The notes under the pieces are model-generated. The model saw only the letters and a program-made list of their open reading frames with translations. It ran no database searches and was not told the origin of the DNA. From positions 226,822-290,821 of the forward strand of contig JAEWGD010000006.1 of the NCBI GenBank assembly GCA_023388515.1: a stretch of DNA of 64,000 nt, written 5' to 3'. Position numbers and translations under genes: made by a program. Origin of the DNA: Bacillota bacterium. Its GTDB lineage: Bacteria; Bacillota; Clostridia; Oscillospirales; Ruminococcaceae. Shown in pieces: positions 42,515 through 51,801 of the stretch (positions within the stretch are counted from its first letter, which is position 1; every line of letters begins with the position of its first letter).

Positions 42515-44953
42515 ATGATTAAACGTACAAATCCAATTTTAAACGGAACAAGAAAGGGTAATGAAAAATATCTGCAAGTGTTCATTATTGCTTTTTTTAT
42601 TTTATTTATTATTTTCCTGCCAACATTAATTGTGAACAATGGCTATCTAATATACTATGGTGATTTTAATTCACAACAAATTCCTTTTTATCACTTGGCT
42701 CATAATGCAGTTAAGAATGGGAATATATTTTGGAATTGGGGAACAGATTTAGGTGCAAATTTTATAGGCTCATACTCATTTTATTTACTTGGAAGCCCAT
42801 TCTTTTGGCTCACATTGCTTTTTAAAAGCAGTGCTGTCCCCTATCTTATGTCAATTTTACTATGCTTGAAGCACGCTGTTGCTGCTGTTACTGCATATGC
42901 CTATATCAGACGCTTTGTCAGAAATAAAAACGCTGCCTTAATCGGTGGTCTAATCTATTCCTTTTCGGGATTTCAAGCTTATAACCTCTTCTTCAATCAT
43001 TTTCAAGATGTTACTGCATTTTTCCCACTTTTACTGATTGCTCTTGAGGAAAGAGTAAACAATAATAGACGAGGTGTATTCGCTTTAGCTGTCGCATTTA
43101 TGGCTATACTCAACTATTTCTTCTTTACTGGTCAAGTAGTTTTCATTTTAATATATTTCCTTGTAAGACTCACCTGTAAAGACTTTAAAATTAATAAAAG
43201 AAAATTCTTTTCCATTGCTTTTGAAGCTGTTGTAGGTGTTATGCTTGCGGCTGTGATACTAATGCCATCAGCACTCGCTATACTTGGAAATTACAGAATA
43301 GAAGAACGTTTATACGGCACGAGCCTTATTGCTTATAACGATAAAACAATAATTTGGAGAATAATTCAAAGCTTCTTTATGACGCCTGATGTGCCTGCTA
43401 GACCTAATCTTTTTAGCTCAGAAAGTGCAAAATGGGCATCAATTGCTGGATATCTGCCACTGTTTTCAATGGCTGGGGTTATTGCATTTATTCAGCATAA
43501 AAGAAAACATTGGGCTTCAAAATTAATCATTATATGTACCATTATGGCATTTATTCCAGTTCTCAATAGTTCATTCTATATGTTTAATAGCTCCTATTAT
43601 GCAAGGTGGTATTATATGCCTATTCTTATTATGGCTATGGTAACTGCTTACTCATTAGATAATCGTGAAATAAACTTTAAAAAAGGTATTACTACCTGTG
43701 CTATAATGCTATCTGCTTTTGGGCTGATTTCACTACTTCCACAACAGGTTTATAATGAAGTTAGATGGTTATCGCTCCCTAATGACCAGATTTATTTCTA
43801 TATTACTTTATTCGTTAGTGTTGCTAATCTTATTGCGTTAATATATATTCTTTCTAAAAGAAAATCAGGTAAACCTTTTATGAAAACTACTGTATTGATT
43901 ACAGTACTCGCTTCACTAGTATGTACCTCAACCGTTTTCTATTACGGAGTTTCAATTGGTCCTTATCCAAAAACCTATGGTGATATCGGTATTAATGGTG
44001 GAGAAAAGATTTCCATTGAGAAAAAAGATGGTGAGTTCTACCGTGTAGATATTTCTGAAAACTATGATAACTACCCTATGCTTTGGGATTTATCATCAAT
44101 GCGAACGTTTCATAGTATTGTGCCTGCATCAATAATGGAGTTTTATAGTGATATAGGCATTACTCGTGATGTAGCGTCAAGGGCCCCTACCTCAAATTAT
44201 ACTCTTAGAGGACTGTTTTCTGTGAAATATTACTTCGATAAGGTTACTGATGATAATAAAGATTTAGAAAAAAATATTAATATTCCAGGATTTGAATATT
44301 ATGATACTCAAAATGAATTTGATATATATGAAAACAAGCATTATGTACCAATGGGATTTACCTATGATTATTATATTGATGATGAAACCATTAAAGGTAA
44401 ATCCAACCAATCTAAGGAAAAACTTCTTATGAAAGCAATGCTTTTAAATGATAAACAAGTGGAAAAGTATTCAGATATAATTCAACTAATACCTGATAAT
44501 AGCCTTTATAATTTATCTGAAACAGCATATCTTGATGAATGTAAGTTAAAGTCACAAAATTCATGTGAAAGCTTTGAATATGCAACTGATGGATTTACTG
44601 CAAATATCAATCTAAAAGATGAAAATTTAGTATTCTTTAGTGTTCCTTATGATAAGGGGTGGACGGCTTCTGTAAATGGAAAGGCTGTTGATATTGAGCG
44701 TGTAAATTATGGTTTTATGGCTGTAAAGGCTGATGTGGGTGATAATGTTATTGAATTTAGCTATGAACCTGAGGGATTGAGAGTTGGTTTATATATCTCA
44801 ATCGGTGGTGTGTTACTACTAATTGCTTATATGATAATTACCAAACGTTCTAAGCATAAAGAATTAACTACGCACACTCATTACTATGACTATTCCGATA
44901 CTTCAGAAATGTCTGTACAAAATAATTTTATAAATTCAATAATTAAGAAATAG
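42515..44953 (+). CDS. YfhO-type multispanning membrane protein
   Basis: 812 residues. About a dozen membrane helices in the first 480 residues (GT-C-like fold: YYGDFNSQQIPFYHLAHNAVKNGNIFWNWGTDLGANFIGSYSFYLLGSPFFW includes the acidic first-loop residue), then a soluble region (about 490-750, ending in DKGWTASVNGKAVDIERVNYGFMAV) and a last helix. YfhO proteins in Firmicutes glycosylate teichoic or lipoteichoic acid or related cell-surface polymers; that role is inferred. GGAGGT precedes the ATG. Followed 15 nt later by a Nudix gene. Confidence 0.88.
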   Translation: MIKRTNPILNGTRKGNEKYLQVFIIAFFILFIIFLPTLIVNNGYLIYYGDFNSQQIPFYHLAHNAVKNGNIFWNWGTDLGANFIGSYSFYLLGSPFFWLTLLFKSSAVPYLMSILLCLKHAVAAVTAYAYIRRFVRNKNAALIGGLIYSFSGFQAYNLFFNHFQDVTAFFPLLLIALEERVNNNRRGVFALAVAFMAILNYFFFTGQVVFILIYFLVRLTCKDFKINKRKFFSIAFEAVVGVMLAAVILMPSALAILGNYRIEERLYGTSLIAYNDKTIIWRIIQSFFMTPDVPARPNLFSSESAKWASIAGYLPLFSMAGVIAFIQHKRKHWASKLIIICTIMAFIPVLNSSFYMFNSSYYARWYYMPILIMAMVTAYSLDNREINFKKGITTCAIMLSAFGLISLLPQQVYNEVRWLSLPNDQIYFYITLFVSVANLIALIYILSKRKSGKPFMKTTVLITVLASLVCTSTVFYYGVSIGPYPKTYGDIGINGGEKISIEKKDGEFYRVDISENYDNYPMLWDLSSMRTFHSIVPASIMEFYSDIGITRDVASRAPTSNYTLRGLFSVKYYFDKVTDDNKDLEKNINIPGFEYYDTQNEFDIYENKHYVPMGFTYDYYIDDETIKGKSNQSKEKLLMKAMLLNDKQVEKYSDIIQLIPDNSLYNLSETAYLDECKLKSQNSCESFEYATDGFTANINLKDENLVFFSVPYDKGWTASVNGKAVDIERVNYGFMAVKADVGDNVIEFSYEPEGLRVGLYISIGGVLLLIAYMIITKRSKHKELTTHTHYYDYSDTSEMSVQNNFINSIIKK

Positions 44954-44968
44954 ATTGGAGAGTTTAAT

Positions 44969-45505
44969 ATGCATCTTGATGAAACTATGCTTACAACAGA
45001 AAAAATTTATGATGGTAAAATTTTTAAGGTCACTAAAGACACCGTGTTTCTCGAAAATAAACAAAATGCTATTCGTGAGGTCGTGCATCACTCTGGTGGA
45101 GTTTGTGTTGTTCCTATAACTGATGACGGAGAAATTATTTTAGTTAAACAGTTTCGCTATCCTTTTCAGGAGGCTATTCTTGAAATTCCTGCTGGTAAAC
45201 TTAATATTAATGAAGACCATTATGAATGTGGGCTTCGTGAGCTTTTAGAGGAAACAGGTGCTGTTCCTAACGAATATTCATATCTTGGTACAGCTTATCC
45301 TACTCCTGCTTATGTTACTGAAAAAATTCATATGTATCTTGCAAAAGGACTTACCTTTAAAGAGCAAAAGCTTGATGAGGATGAGTTTCTTGATGTTGTA
45401 AAAATGCCTTTTGATGAGGCAATTAGTCTTGTTATGGATAATAAAATCTGTGATGCAAAAACTCAAATTGCTTTGCTTAAAACATATCTTTTAACTAGGA
45501 ACTAA
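44969..45505 (+). CDS. nudF: Nudix hydrolase, ADP-ribose pyrophosphatase type
   Basis: 178 residues. Complete Nudix box Gx5Ex7RELLEETG (GKLNINE...GLRELLEETGAVP) and the ADPRase features VVPITDDGEIILVKQFRYPFQEAILEIPAG with the downstream Pro of AYPTPAYVTEKIHMYLA. Hydrolyses ADP-ribose to AMP and ribose-5-phosphate. GGAGAG before the ATG. Confidence 0.93.
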   Translation: MHLDETMLTTEKIYDGKIFKVTKDTVFLENKQNAIREVVHHSGGVCVVPITDDGEIILVKQFRYPFQEAILEIPAGKLNINEDHYECGLRELLEETGAVPNEYSYLGTAYPTPAYVTEKIHMYLAKGLTFKEQKLDEDEFLDVVKMPFDEAISLVMDNKICDAKTQIALLKTYLLTRN

Positions 45506-45517
45506 TCATAAGATAAA

Positions 45518-45555
45518 ATAAGCACTAATTAAGACAAAACTTAATTAGTGCTTAT
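45518..45555. terminator. Bidirectional terminator between nudF and spoVG
   Basis: Perfect 16-bp stem ATAAGCACTAATTAAG / CTTAATTAGTGCTTAT, 6-nt loop. The better U-run (TTTATCTT) follows on the minus strand, for spoVG. Confidence 0.85.
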
Positions 45556-45575
45556 ACGCCAGTTTTATTTAGGTT

Positions 45576-45905
45576 TTATTCAGCCATTTCTTCTACTGAT
45601 TGTAATTCCTTAGCTTCATGTGCAACGGCAATAGCCTCAGCTTCAGCTATTGCGAGATGACGCTCATACGCATCTAGAATGTTTGTTTCAAGCATTTCTC
45701 TTGCCTCTGGTGAAATAGGATGAACTATATCACGGAATACTCCACTTTCATCCTTACGGCTTGGCATTGCTACAAACAACCTTTCGTCGCCTTTCACTAC
45801 CTTAATGTCATGAACGGCTAACTGATCGTCGAGTGTTATTGAAATAACAGCCCTTAAACGTCCTTCTGAAATGATTTTTCTGATTTTGATATCTGTGATT
45901 TCCAT
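45576..45905 (-). CDS. spoVG: SpoVG, RNA/DNA-binding regulator
   Basis: 109 residues. Full SpoVG pattern: MEITDIKIRKIISEGRLRAVISITLDDQLAVHDIKVVKGDERLFVAMPSRK (core strand-helix) and DIVHPISPEAREMLE. It regulates sporulation septation and virulence or capsule genes in relatives and binds nucleic acid. GGAGGTC precedes the ATG. Monocistronic. Confidence 0.96.
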   Translation of the reverse strand: MEITDIKIRKIISEGRLRAVISITLDDQLAVHDIKVVKGDERLFVAMPSRKDESGVFRDIVHPISPEAREMLETNILDAYERHLAIAEAEAIAVAHEAKELQSVEEMAE

Positions 45906-46186
45906 AGTTTGACCTCCTGCAGTTGTTATTTAAAGCCCATATTTTGTGCTTTCAAGAATATTATTGAACACTAATGGTTAAAATATACATTAGTATCCGT
46001 ATTAATATCCAGTTAGTTGATTTATTATAAAAAATAATCTGCCAAAAGGTTTATAATATTATTAATTAATTAGTAATAATTAATTCGTCGTTAACAATAC
46101 TTTAAAACTTAAGGTATCTTTTATATCAACTTATATTATTATATCACATAAAAGCTTAAAAATAAAGATAGAAAAGGATGATTTTA
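45906..46186. promoter_or_regulatory. spoVG-murC divergent intergenic region
   Basis: 280 nt, AT-rich, containing the upstream regions of both divergent genes. It has a 7-bp inverted repeat ACTAATG (45970-45976) / CATTAGT (45988-45994) upstream of spoVG. I could not choose convincing promoters or a sigma-H site. Confidence 0.35.
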
Positions 46187-47611
46187 TTGAGTATTTTGCA
46201 AAAAGATTTTTTATTTGGTAAAAAACATATTCATTTGATAGGAATTGGTGGCTCAGGGATGTATCCTTTAGCACAAATTTTACATTCTAAGGGATATGAT
46301 GTTACAGGGTCTGACAATAATGAAACAGAAACCTTGGACGCTGTGAGAGAAATGGGCATTACTGTTTATTTTGGGCAAAGAGCTGAAAATATTCTTGGTG
46401 CTGATTTAATTATTCATACGGCTGCGATTATGGCTGATAATCCAGAGCTTATTGCAGCAAAATCCAGTGGTGTGCCTGTTTTGGAAAGAAGTGATCTTTT
46501 AGGGCTTATCACGAGTTGGTATGATAATGCTATATGTGTTGCTGGAACTCATGGTAAGACAACGACAACATCAATGATTACTCAAATTCTATATACTGCC
46601 AAAGTAGATTTATCTGCATTTATAGGCGGTAAGCTCCCTTGTATTAATGGAAGTGGACTTGCAGGAAAAAGTGATATTATGGTTTGTGAGGCTTGCGAAT
46701 TTGTAGATACTTTCTTAAAGCTTTATCCTGATATTTCTGTTATTTTGAATATTGATGCAGACCATCTTGATTACTTTAAAACTGTTGATAATATAATTAA
46801 ATCCTTTCATACTTTTTGTGAAAAGACCACAAAGGCAGTTATTGTAAATGGTGATAACGAAAATTCAATGAAGGCTGTTGAAGGTATAACAGGAAAAGAA
46901 ATCATTACCTTTGGTTTGAATGATGAGAATGATTACTATGCTACAAATATTAAAAAAGTCACAGGTATGCAAACAATATATACTGTTATGCATAAGGAAA
47001 ATAAGATTTGTGATATAACAATTAACGTTGCTGGCTCACATAATATACTTAATTCACTCGCTGCCGTTGTTGCTGCTCTGTATGTTAATGCTGATATTGA
47101 AAGCATTCAAAAGGGGCTTTATGAATTTAAGGGTGCTGGTAGACGCTTTGAGCAAATTGGAGTTGTTAATGATATTACTATTGTTGATGATTATGCACAT
47201 CACCCAACAGAAATTTCTGTTACACTTAAAGCAGCAATGGAAATGGGATATAAAAGAGTATGGGCAGTTTTCCAACCATTTACTTTCTCACGAACAGCTA
47301 TGCTTTTAGATGATTTTGCAAATGCTTTATCAATAGCTGACATCACAGTTCTTACTGATATTATGGGCTCAAGAGAAAAAAATACATTTAATATTTTTAC
47401 AAAGGATTTAGGAAGTAAAATTAATGGATGTGTTTATTTTGAACAAGATGAAAAAGAAGAACCAAATGATAAGCGTAAAAATTATAACTTCCAACAGGTT
47501 TGTGACTATATTTGCGAAAACGCACAAGCAGGTGACCTTATAATTACTCTTGGTTGTGGTGATATTTATAAGGTTGCAAAAATGATTTACAAAAAACTGT
47601 TAAACGTATGA
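46187..47611 (+). CDS. murC: UDP-N-acetylmuramate--L-alanine ligase
   Basis: 474 residues from a TTG at 46187; AAAGGATGAT fits as its ribosome site. An ATG three codons earlier (46178) would overlap that site, so it is less likely. Adds L-Ala to UDP-MurNAc in peptidoglycan synthesis. Motifs: HLIGIGGSGMYPLAQIL (Rossmann), VAGTHGKTTTTSMI (ATP loop), LNIDADHLDYF, and VDDYAHHPTEI. Complete. Confidence 0.95.
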   Translation: MSILQKDFLFGKKHIHLIGIGGSGMYPLAQILHSKGYDVTGSDNNETETLDAVREMGITVYFGQRAENILGADLIIHTAAIMADNPELIAAKSSGVPVLERSDLLGLITSWYDNAICVAGTHGKTTTTSMITQILYTAKVDLSAFIGGKLPCINGSGLAGKSDIMVCEACEFVDTFLKLYPDISVILNIDADHLDYFKTVDNIIKSFHTFCEKTTKAVIVNGDNENSMKAVEGITGKEIITFGLNDENDYYATNIKKVTGMQTIYTVMHKENKICDITINVAGSHNILNSLAAVVAALYVNADIESIQKGLYEFKGAGRRFEQIGVVNDITIVDDYAHHPTEISVTLKAAMEMGYKRVWAVFQPFTFSRTAMLLDDFANALSIADITVLTDIMGSREKNTFNIFTKDLGSKINGCVYFEQDEKEEPNDKRKNYNFQQVCDYICENAQAGDLIITLGCGDIYKVAKMIYKKLLNV

Positions 47612-47630
47612 TTATGAAAAGGAGATTTTT

Positions 47631-48212
47631 ATGTTAAATGAAATGGCCTTAAATATATATACTTATATTAAAGAACGTATTGAAGAAGGTATTCCCCCTA
47701 CAATACGAGAAATCTGTTCTGAGTTAAATATTAAATCAACTTCAACAGTTCATAAATATATTGGTATTCTTTCAGACATGGGATACCTTGAGAAAATGGA
47801 TAATCAAAATCGTGCCATAAAATTAAAGGGGTATAACTCTAGTAGTATCCCTTTAATAGGCACTGTTACTGCTGGCGTTCCAATTACTGCTATCGAAAAT
47901 ATTACAGACTACATTCCTTGGTCTAAAAGCAAAGGTAATTCTAATCCAGTTTTCGCTCTTAAAGTACGAGGAGAAAGTATGATTAATGCTGGAATTAATC
48001 ATGGGGATATTGTTATTGTAGAACAAATATCTGTTGTAGAAAATGGTGATATTGTCGTTGCTCTTATTGATTCTGAAGAAGCAACTGTTAAACGCTTCTT
48101 TAAAGAGAATGGACATATTAGACTTCAACCTGAAAATAACAATATGGAGCCTATTATTGTGGATAGTGCTGATGTTTTGGGAAAAGTAATTGCTCTTTTA
48201 CGTTATCTCTAA
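47631..48212 (+). CDS. lexA: LexA repressor
   Basis: 193 residues. N-terminal winged-helix (PPTIREICSELNIKSTSTVHKYIGIL) and C-terminal S24 latent protease: cleavage site Ala81-Gly82 (TVTAGVP), catalytic Ser116 (RGESMI) and Lys154 (ATVKRFF). It represses SOS genes until RecA-stimulated self-cleavage. AAGGAG before the ATG. I see no GAAC-N4-GTTC box just upstream, so autoregulation from this spot is not evident; it may be read with murC. Confidence 0.96.
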   Translation: MLNEMALNIYTYIKERIEEGIPPTIREICSELNIKSTSTVHKYIGILSDMGYLEKMDNQNRAIKLKGYNSSSIPLIGTVTAGVPITAIENITDYIPWSKSKGNSNPVFALKVRGESMINAGINHGDIVIVEQISVVENGDIVVALIDSEEATVKRFFKENGHIRLQPENNNMEPIIVDSADVLGKVIALLRYL

Positions 48213-48318
48213 CGATTTTTATTATAAACACAAAAAAATTATTTTAGGACTATGCAGATTTGAAAAAATGTATTATAATATCTATGTATGTAATACTAAG
48301 GAGAAACGGAGTGCTTTT

Positions 48319-48681
48319 ATGTTAAATAGAATAAAAGTGGTTATATGTGGTAAGGAATACACTTTGAAAACAAATGAACAATCCACCTACATATATAACT
48401 TGGCTAAAAATTTAGAAAAGAGAATTTCTGATACCTCATTTGAAACTGGTGCATCATCATATAATGCTGCGATCATGGTTGCTTTATCTACACTTGATGA
48501 AATTACAAGAGCAAGTAATACTGTTGATAATATAAGAAATCAAGCCAAAGAGTATGTTGATTTGGCTGGAAAATTACGAATTGAAAAAGATGCTATTATA
48601 AAAGAAAATGAATTTTTGAAAAATAAAGTTGAACAGCTTGAAGCAACCTTAAAGCTTAAAAGCCTTAAGGAAAAAATATGA
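48319..48681 (+). CDS. zapA: Cell division protein ZapA
   Basis: 120 residues. N-terminal ZapA fold (RIKVVICGKEYTLKTNEQSTYIYNLAKNLEKRI) followed by a long C-terminal coiled-coil (about 75-118). Bundles FtsZ filaments. The ATG at 48319 has GGAG 7 nt upstream; an in-frame start at 48190, inside lexA, would add 43 residues unlike ZapA. The stop overlaps the next gene by 4 nt (ATGA). Confidence 0.9.
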   Translation: MLNRIKVVICGKEYTLKTNEQSTYIYNLAKNLEKRISDTSFETGASSYNAAIMVALSTLDEITRASNTVDNIRNQAKEYVDLAGKLRIEKDAIIKENEFLKNKVEQLEATLKLKSLKEKI

Positions 48682-50741
48682 ATAACAATCAATCCTTACC
48701 TGAAATACTCGCACCATGTGGAAGTCTTGAAAGCGTTTATGCTGCTATACGCTGTGGTGCAAATGCTATTTATCTTGGTGGTAAGGAATTTTCAGCAAGA
48801 CAAAGTGCGACCAATTTTGATGTTGATGAATTAAAAACAGCAGTGGACTACTGCCATCTTTTTGGTGCTAAAGTATATCTCACTGTTAATACTGTTCTTT
48901 TTGATTCAGAATTAAATTATTTCCAGAAATATATTGTAGAGTCTGCTATGATTGGCGTTGATGCGTTTATTGTACAGGATTTGGGTGTATGTGAGCTTAT
49001 TAAAAAGGTCGTTCCTAATATCCCCTTACACGCCTCTACTCAAATGACTGTTCATACGCCAAATGGTGCTTTGCTTGCGAAAGAAATGGGTTTTTCTCGT
49101 GTAGTTGTGGCAAGAGAGCTTAATAAAAACCAAATAGCTGAAATTTGTAAAACTGGCATAGAGGTCGAAGTTTTTGTGCATGGTGCTTTATGTGTATCAG
49201 TTTCTGGGCAATGCTATATGTCAGCTATTATTGGCTCAAGAAGTGCTAATAGAGGTTTGTGTGCACAGGCTTGCAGACTTCCATTTACAGCAAATAATGA
49301 TGGGAAAGCTTGTGCATTATCTCTAAAGGATTTATCGCTCGTGGAAAATCTAAAAGAGCTTCAGGAAATAGGTGTTTCATCTTTTAAAATAGAAGGAAGA
49401 ATGAAACGCCCTGAGTATGTTGCTGCTGCTGTTTCTGCCTGCGTTAGGGCTGTAAGAAACGAAAAAGTGGATACTCATGAATTGCGTTCTGTGTTTTCTA
49501 GGAGTGGATTCACTGACGGATATTACTCTGATAATCGTAATAATATGTTTGGAATACGTCAGAAAGATGATGTTATTTCAGCTTTTGATGTTCTTCCCAA
49601 CTTAAAAAAACTTTATGAAAAAGAGGGCAAGGCTTCATCTGTTTCATTTGATGTGAGTATTCGTAAGGACTCCCCTGTTACTGTTACTGCAACTGATAGT
49701 GACGGGTTTTCTGTATGTGTAGACGGAGATATTCCTCAAATTGCAGTAAATAAACCTACTGATATTATTCAGCTTAAAAAACAGCTTATGAAACTTGGTA
49801 ATACAATTTATGAGTTTGACAGGGTGAACGCTGATATTGATGATGGTATAATGTTGCCTGCATCTTCAATTAATGAATTAAGACGAAAAGCAGTTGAGGC
49901 ACTTGATGAGGCAAGAATTAATTACTTTACTCCAAACTATGAAGTAATAAACACTCCTCCCCAACTTATACCTAGTACCAAAATTACAAATCACCCATTA
50001 ATAAGAATACAGCTTAAAAATATTGAACAACTTAAAGGCATAAATATTGATGATGTTGAGTTTATAATTTTACCGATTAAACTGATAGAGGAAAATACAA
50101 ACTTTCTTTTAGTTCATGCTGATAAAATAATTATTGAGCCATTAAGATTTATTACGAATGAAAAGAATATCACTAGTAGGTTAAGCGTTTTGAAAAACAT
50201 GGGATTCAAGAGATTATTATGTAATAATATTGCTTATCTCAAAACAGGAAAAGAACTTGGATTTAAACTACATGGCGATTTTGGATTAAATATTACAAAT
50301 TCGCAAAGTTTAAAATTCCTATCTGATAATAGCCTTAAGGATACTGTGCTTTCTTATGAATTAAAAATAGAACAAATTTCAAAGCTATCTAGTTCCATTC
50401 CTTTAGGAATTGTTGCTTATGGCAGATTACCACTTATGCTTACAAGAAATTGTCCTGTTAAGAATGAAGTAGGCTGTAAAGATTGTAATATGGTTTTGAC
50501 AGATAGGACAGGACGAAAGGTTGTAGTAGATTGCTATGACGATTATGTGCAACTGCTAAACCCTGAAATACTATATCTTGCTGATAGACTTAGTGAGTTT
50601 AAAAACATAAGCTATATTACTTTAATGTTTCACGAGGAAAATGCCGATAAGGTTTGTGATGTTATAAATCAATATAATCAACGACTAAAATGTTCTTTAA
50701 AAACATATACCAGAGGACTTTATTATAGAGGAATTATTTAG
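48678..50741 (+). CDS. U32-family peptidase / rRNA hydroxylation-type protein (with DUF3656-like C-terminal part)
   Basis: 687 residues. The U32 signature is intact: EVEVFVHGALCVSVSGQCYMS, with further Cys in GSRSANRGLCAQACR; the N-terminus EILAPCGSLESVYAAIRCGANAIYLGG is typical. C-terminal half has CPVKNEVGCKDC, probably an iron-sulfur or metal site. Members of this family include collagenase-like YrrO and the tRNA/rRNA hydroxylases TrhP/RlhA; substrate is not certain here. Overlaps zapA by 4 nt, a gene pair often seen in Firmicutes. Confidence 0.88.
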   Translation: MNNNQSLPEILAPCGSLESVYAAIRCGANAIYLGGKEFSARQSATNFDVDELKTAVDYCHLFGAKVYLTVNTVLFDSELNYFQKYIVESAMIGVDAFIVQDLGVCELIKKVVPNIPLHASTQMTVHTPNGALLAKEMGFSRVVVARELNKNQIAEICKTGIEVEVFVHGALCVSVSGQCYMSAIIGSRSANRGLCAQACRLPFTANNDGKACALSLKDLSLVENLKELQEIGVSSFKIEGRMKRPEYVAAAVSACVRAVRNEKVDTHELRSVFSRSGFTDGYYSDNRNNMFGIRQKDDVISAFDVLPNLKKLYEKEGKASSVSFDVSIRKDSPVTVTATDSDGFSVCVDGDIPQIAVNKPTDIIQLKKQLMKLGNTIYEFDRVNADIDDGIMLPASSINELRRKAVEALDEARINYFTPNYEVINTPPQLIPSTKITNHPLIRIQLKNIEQLKGINIDDVEFIILPIKLIEENTNFLLVHADKIIIEPLRFITNEKNITSRLSVLKNMGFKRLLCNNIAYLKTGKELGFKLHGDFGLNITNSQSLKFLSDNSLKDTVLSYELKIEQISKLSSSIPLGIVAYGRLPLMLTRNCPVKNEVGCKDCNMVLTDRTGRKVVVDCYDDYVQLLNPEILYLADRLSEFKNISYITLMFHEENADKVCDVINQYNQRLKCSLKTYTRGLYYRGII

Positions 50742-50749
50742 GAGAATTT

Positions 50750-51190
50750 ATGGATTTATTAATAAAAAAAATACGAGAAAATGCAATTATACCTACAAGA
50801 GAAACAAGTGGAAGTGCTGGGTTTGATATTTCTGCTTGCATAAATGAACAAATTGAAATTAAGCCTAATGAAATTGTTAAAGTTCCTATAGGAATTGCTG
50901 TTAAGCCTTCAGATGAAAATGTTGTCTTGCTTGTGTTTCCACGCTCGGGACTTGCCACTAATTACGGCATTACACTTGCTAATTCTGTTGGGGTTATAGA
51001 TACAGATTATCGAGGTGAAATTATTGTCCCACTGATCAATCATGGTGAAAAATCTTTTACCATTGAACCACAAATGCGTATAGCACAAATAGTTATAATG
51101 CCTGTAATAATACCGAAAGTTATTGAAACTAATATGCTTGATAATACTGAAAGAGGTAAAAAAGGTTTTGGATCAACTGGATTATATTAA
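50750..51190 (+). CDS. dut: Deoxyuridine 5'-triphosphate nucleotidohydrolase
   Basis: 146 residues; trimeric dUTPase motifs: SAGFDISA, FPRSGLATNYGITLANSVGVIDTDYRGEI (motifs 2-3) and the C-terminal RGKKGFGSTG (motif 5, P-loop-like arm). Removes dUTP and makes dUMP. AGGAG precedes the ATG. Confidence 0.96.
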   Translation: MDLLIKKIRENAIIPTRETSGSAGFDISACINEQIEIKPNEIVKVPIGIAVKPSDENVVLLVFPRSGLATNYGITLANSVGVIDTDYRGEIIVPLINHGEKSFTIEPQMRIAQIVIMPVIIPKVIETNMLDNTERGKKGFGSTGLY

Positions 51191-51225
51191 GATATTTTAA
51201 CATAAAAATAAAGGACGTGAAAAAA

Positions 51226-51486
51226 ATGAAAAAGAAAATCATATTGATATTTCTGCTTATTGCTGCTGCTATAATCGGAAGTATTATTGCTACTGCCTGT
51301 GATGGCGTTACATATTTTAACTGGTTAAGCTATGCAAAATCAGTCGGGGTACAGCCATTTACTTTAGATGCAGTGTCAATTAATTTTACATTTGGAGTAA
51401 ACTTTTCCCTAAGTGTCGCACAAATTATATGCTTTATTATTGCAATTATCGCTTATCCAAAATTAGCAAGGTCAATTGACGCATAA
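51226..51486 (+). CDS. DUF4321-type small membrane protein
   Basis: 86 residues with two hydrophobic helices (N-terminal IILIFLLIAAAIIGSIIA, C-terminal IICFIIAIIAYPKLA) and a NWLSYAKSVGVQPFTLD loop, as in DUF4321 proteins that sit next to cell-shape genes. The ATG at 51226 is preferred over an in-frame GTG at 51217, which touches the AAAGGA site. Function unknown. Confidence 0.7.
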   Translation: MKKKIILIFLLIAAAIIGSIIATACDGVTYFNWLSYAKSVGVQPFTLDAVSINFTFGVNFSLSVAQIICFIIAIIAYPKLARSIDA

Positions 51487-51627
51487 TAATTACTCGTTAT
51501 ATCTTTAAAATATATATAAAATAATGGTATACTTTATAGAGTTTTAGCAATTTATACTAAATACTTGTCTATGTTTTTTAATTAATATGCAGAATTTAAT
51601 AAATGTAAAATTTTCTATAAAAAATAG

Positions 51628-51656
51628 TTGTGTATCGTGAATTTTAGTGGTATAAT
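51628..51656 (+). promoter_or_regulatory. Promoter of the mreBCD operon
   Basis: TTGTGT (51628-51633), 17-bp spacer, extended -10 TGG-TATAAT (51651-51656). A second possible -10 (TGG-TATACT near 51525) lacks a -35. Leader of about 140 nt. Confidence 0.65.
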
Positions 51657-51718
51657 AAATTAGATAGATTAAAATCGCCATATTAATGTAACATTATAAA
51701 GACAATAAAAGTTGATTT

Positions 51719-51777
51719 CATGGAAACATTAGTTTATCTAATGTAGTTTTATTCCATGTAATCTATATTTATGGAAT
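51719..51777 (+). promoter_or_regulatory. Structured 5' leader of mreB with alternative hairpins
   Basis: CATGGAA (51719-51725) can pair with TTCCATG (51752-51758) around an inner CATTAG/CTAATG stem; ATTCCAT (51751-51757) can instead pair with ATGGAAT (51771-51777), closer to the ribosome site. The two folds are mutually exclusive. No known riboswitch class matches by eye. Confidence 0.4.
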
Positions 51778-51801
51778 TAATAGAATAAAAGGAGATTAGA
51801 A

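Noticed and set aside
45970..45994. Operator or sigma-H promoter upstream of spoVG
   Set aside because: The 7-bp inverted repeat could be chance in AT-rich DNA, and no AGGA...GAAT sigma-H pair was found.
47612..47640. SOS (LexA) box upstream of lexA
   Set aside because: No GAAC-N4-GTTC-like site between murC and lexA or in the visible upstream region.
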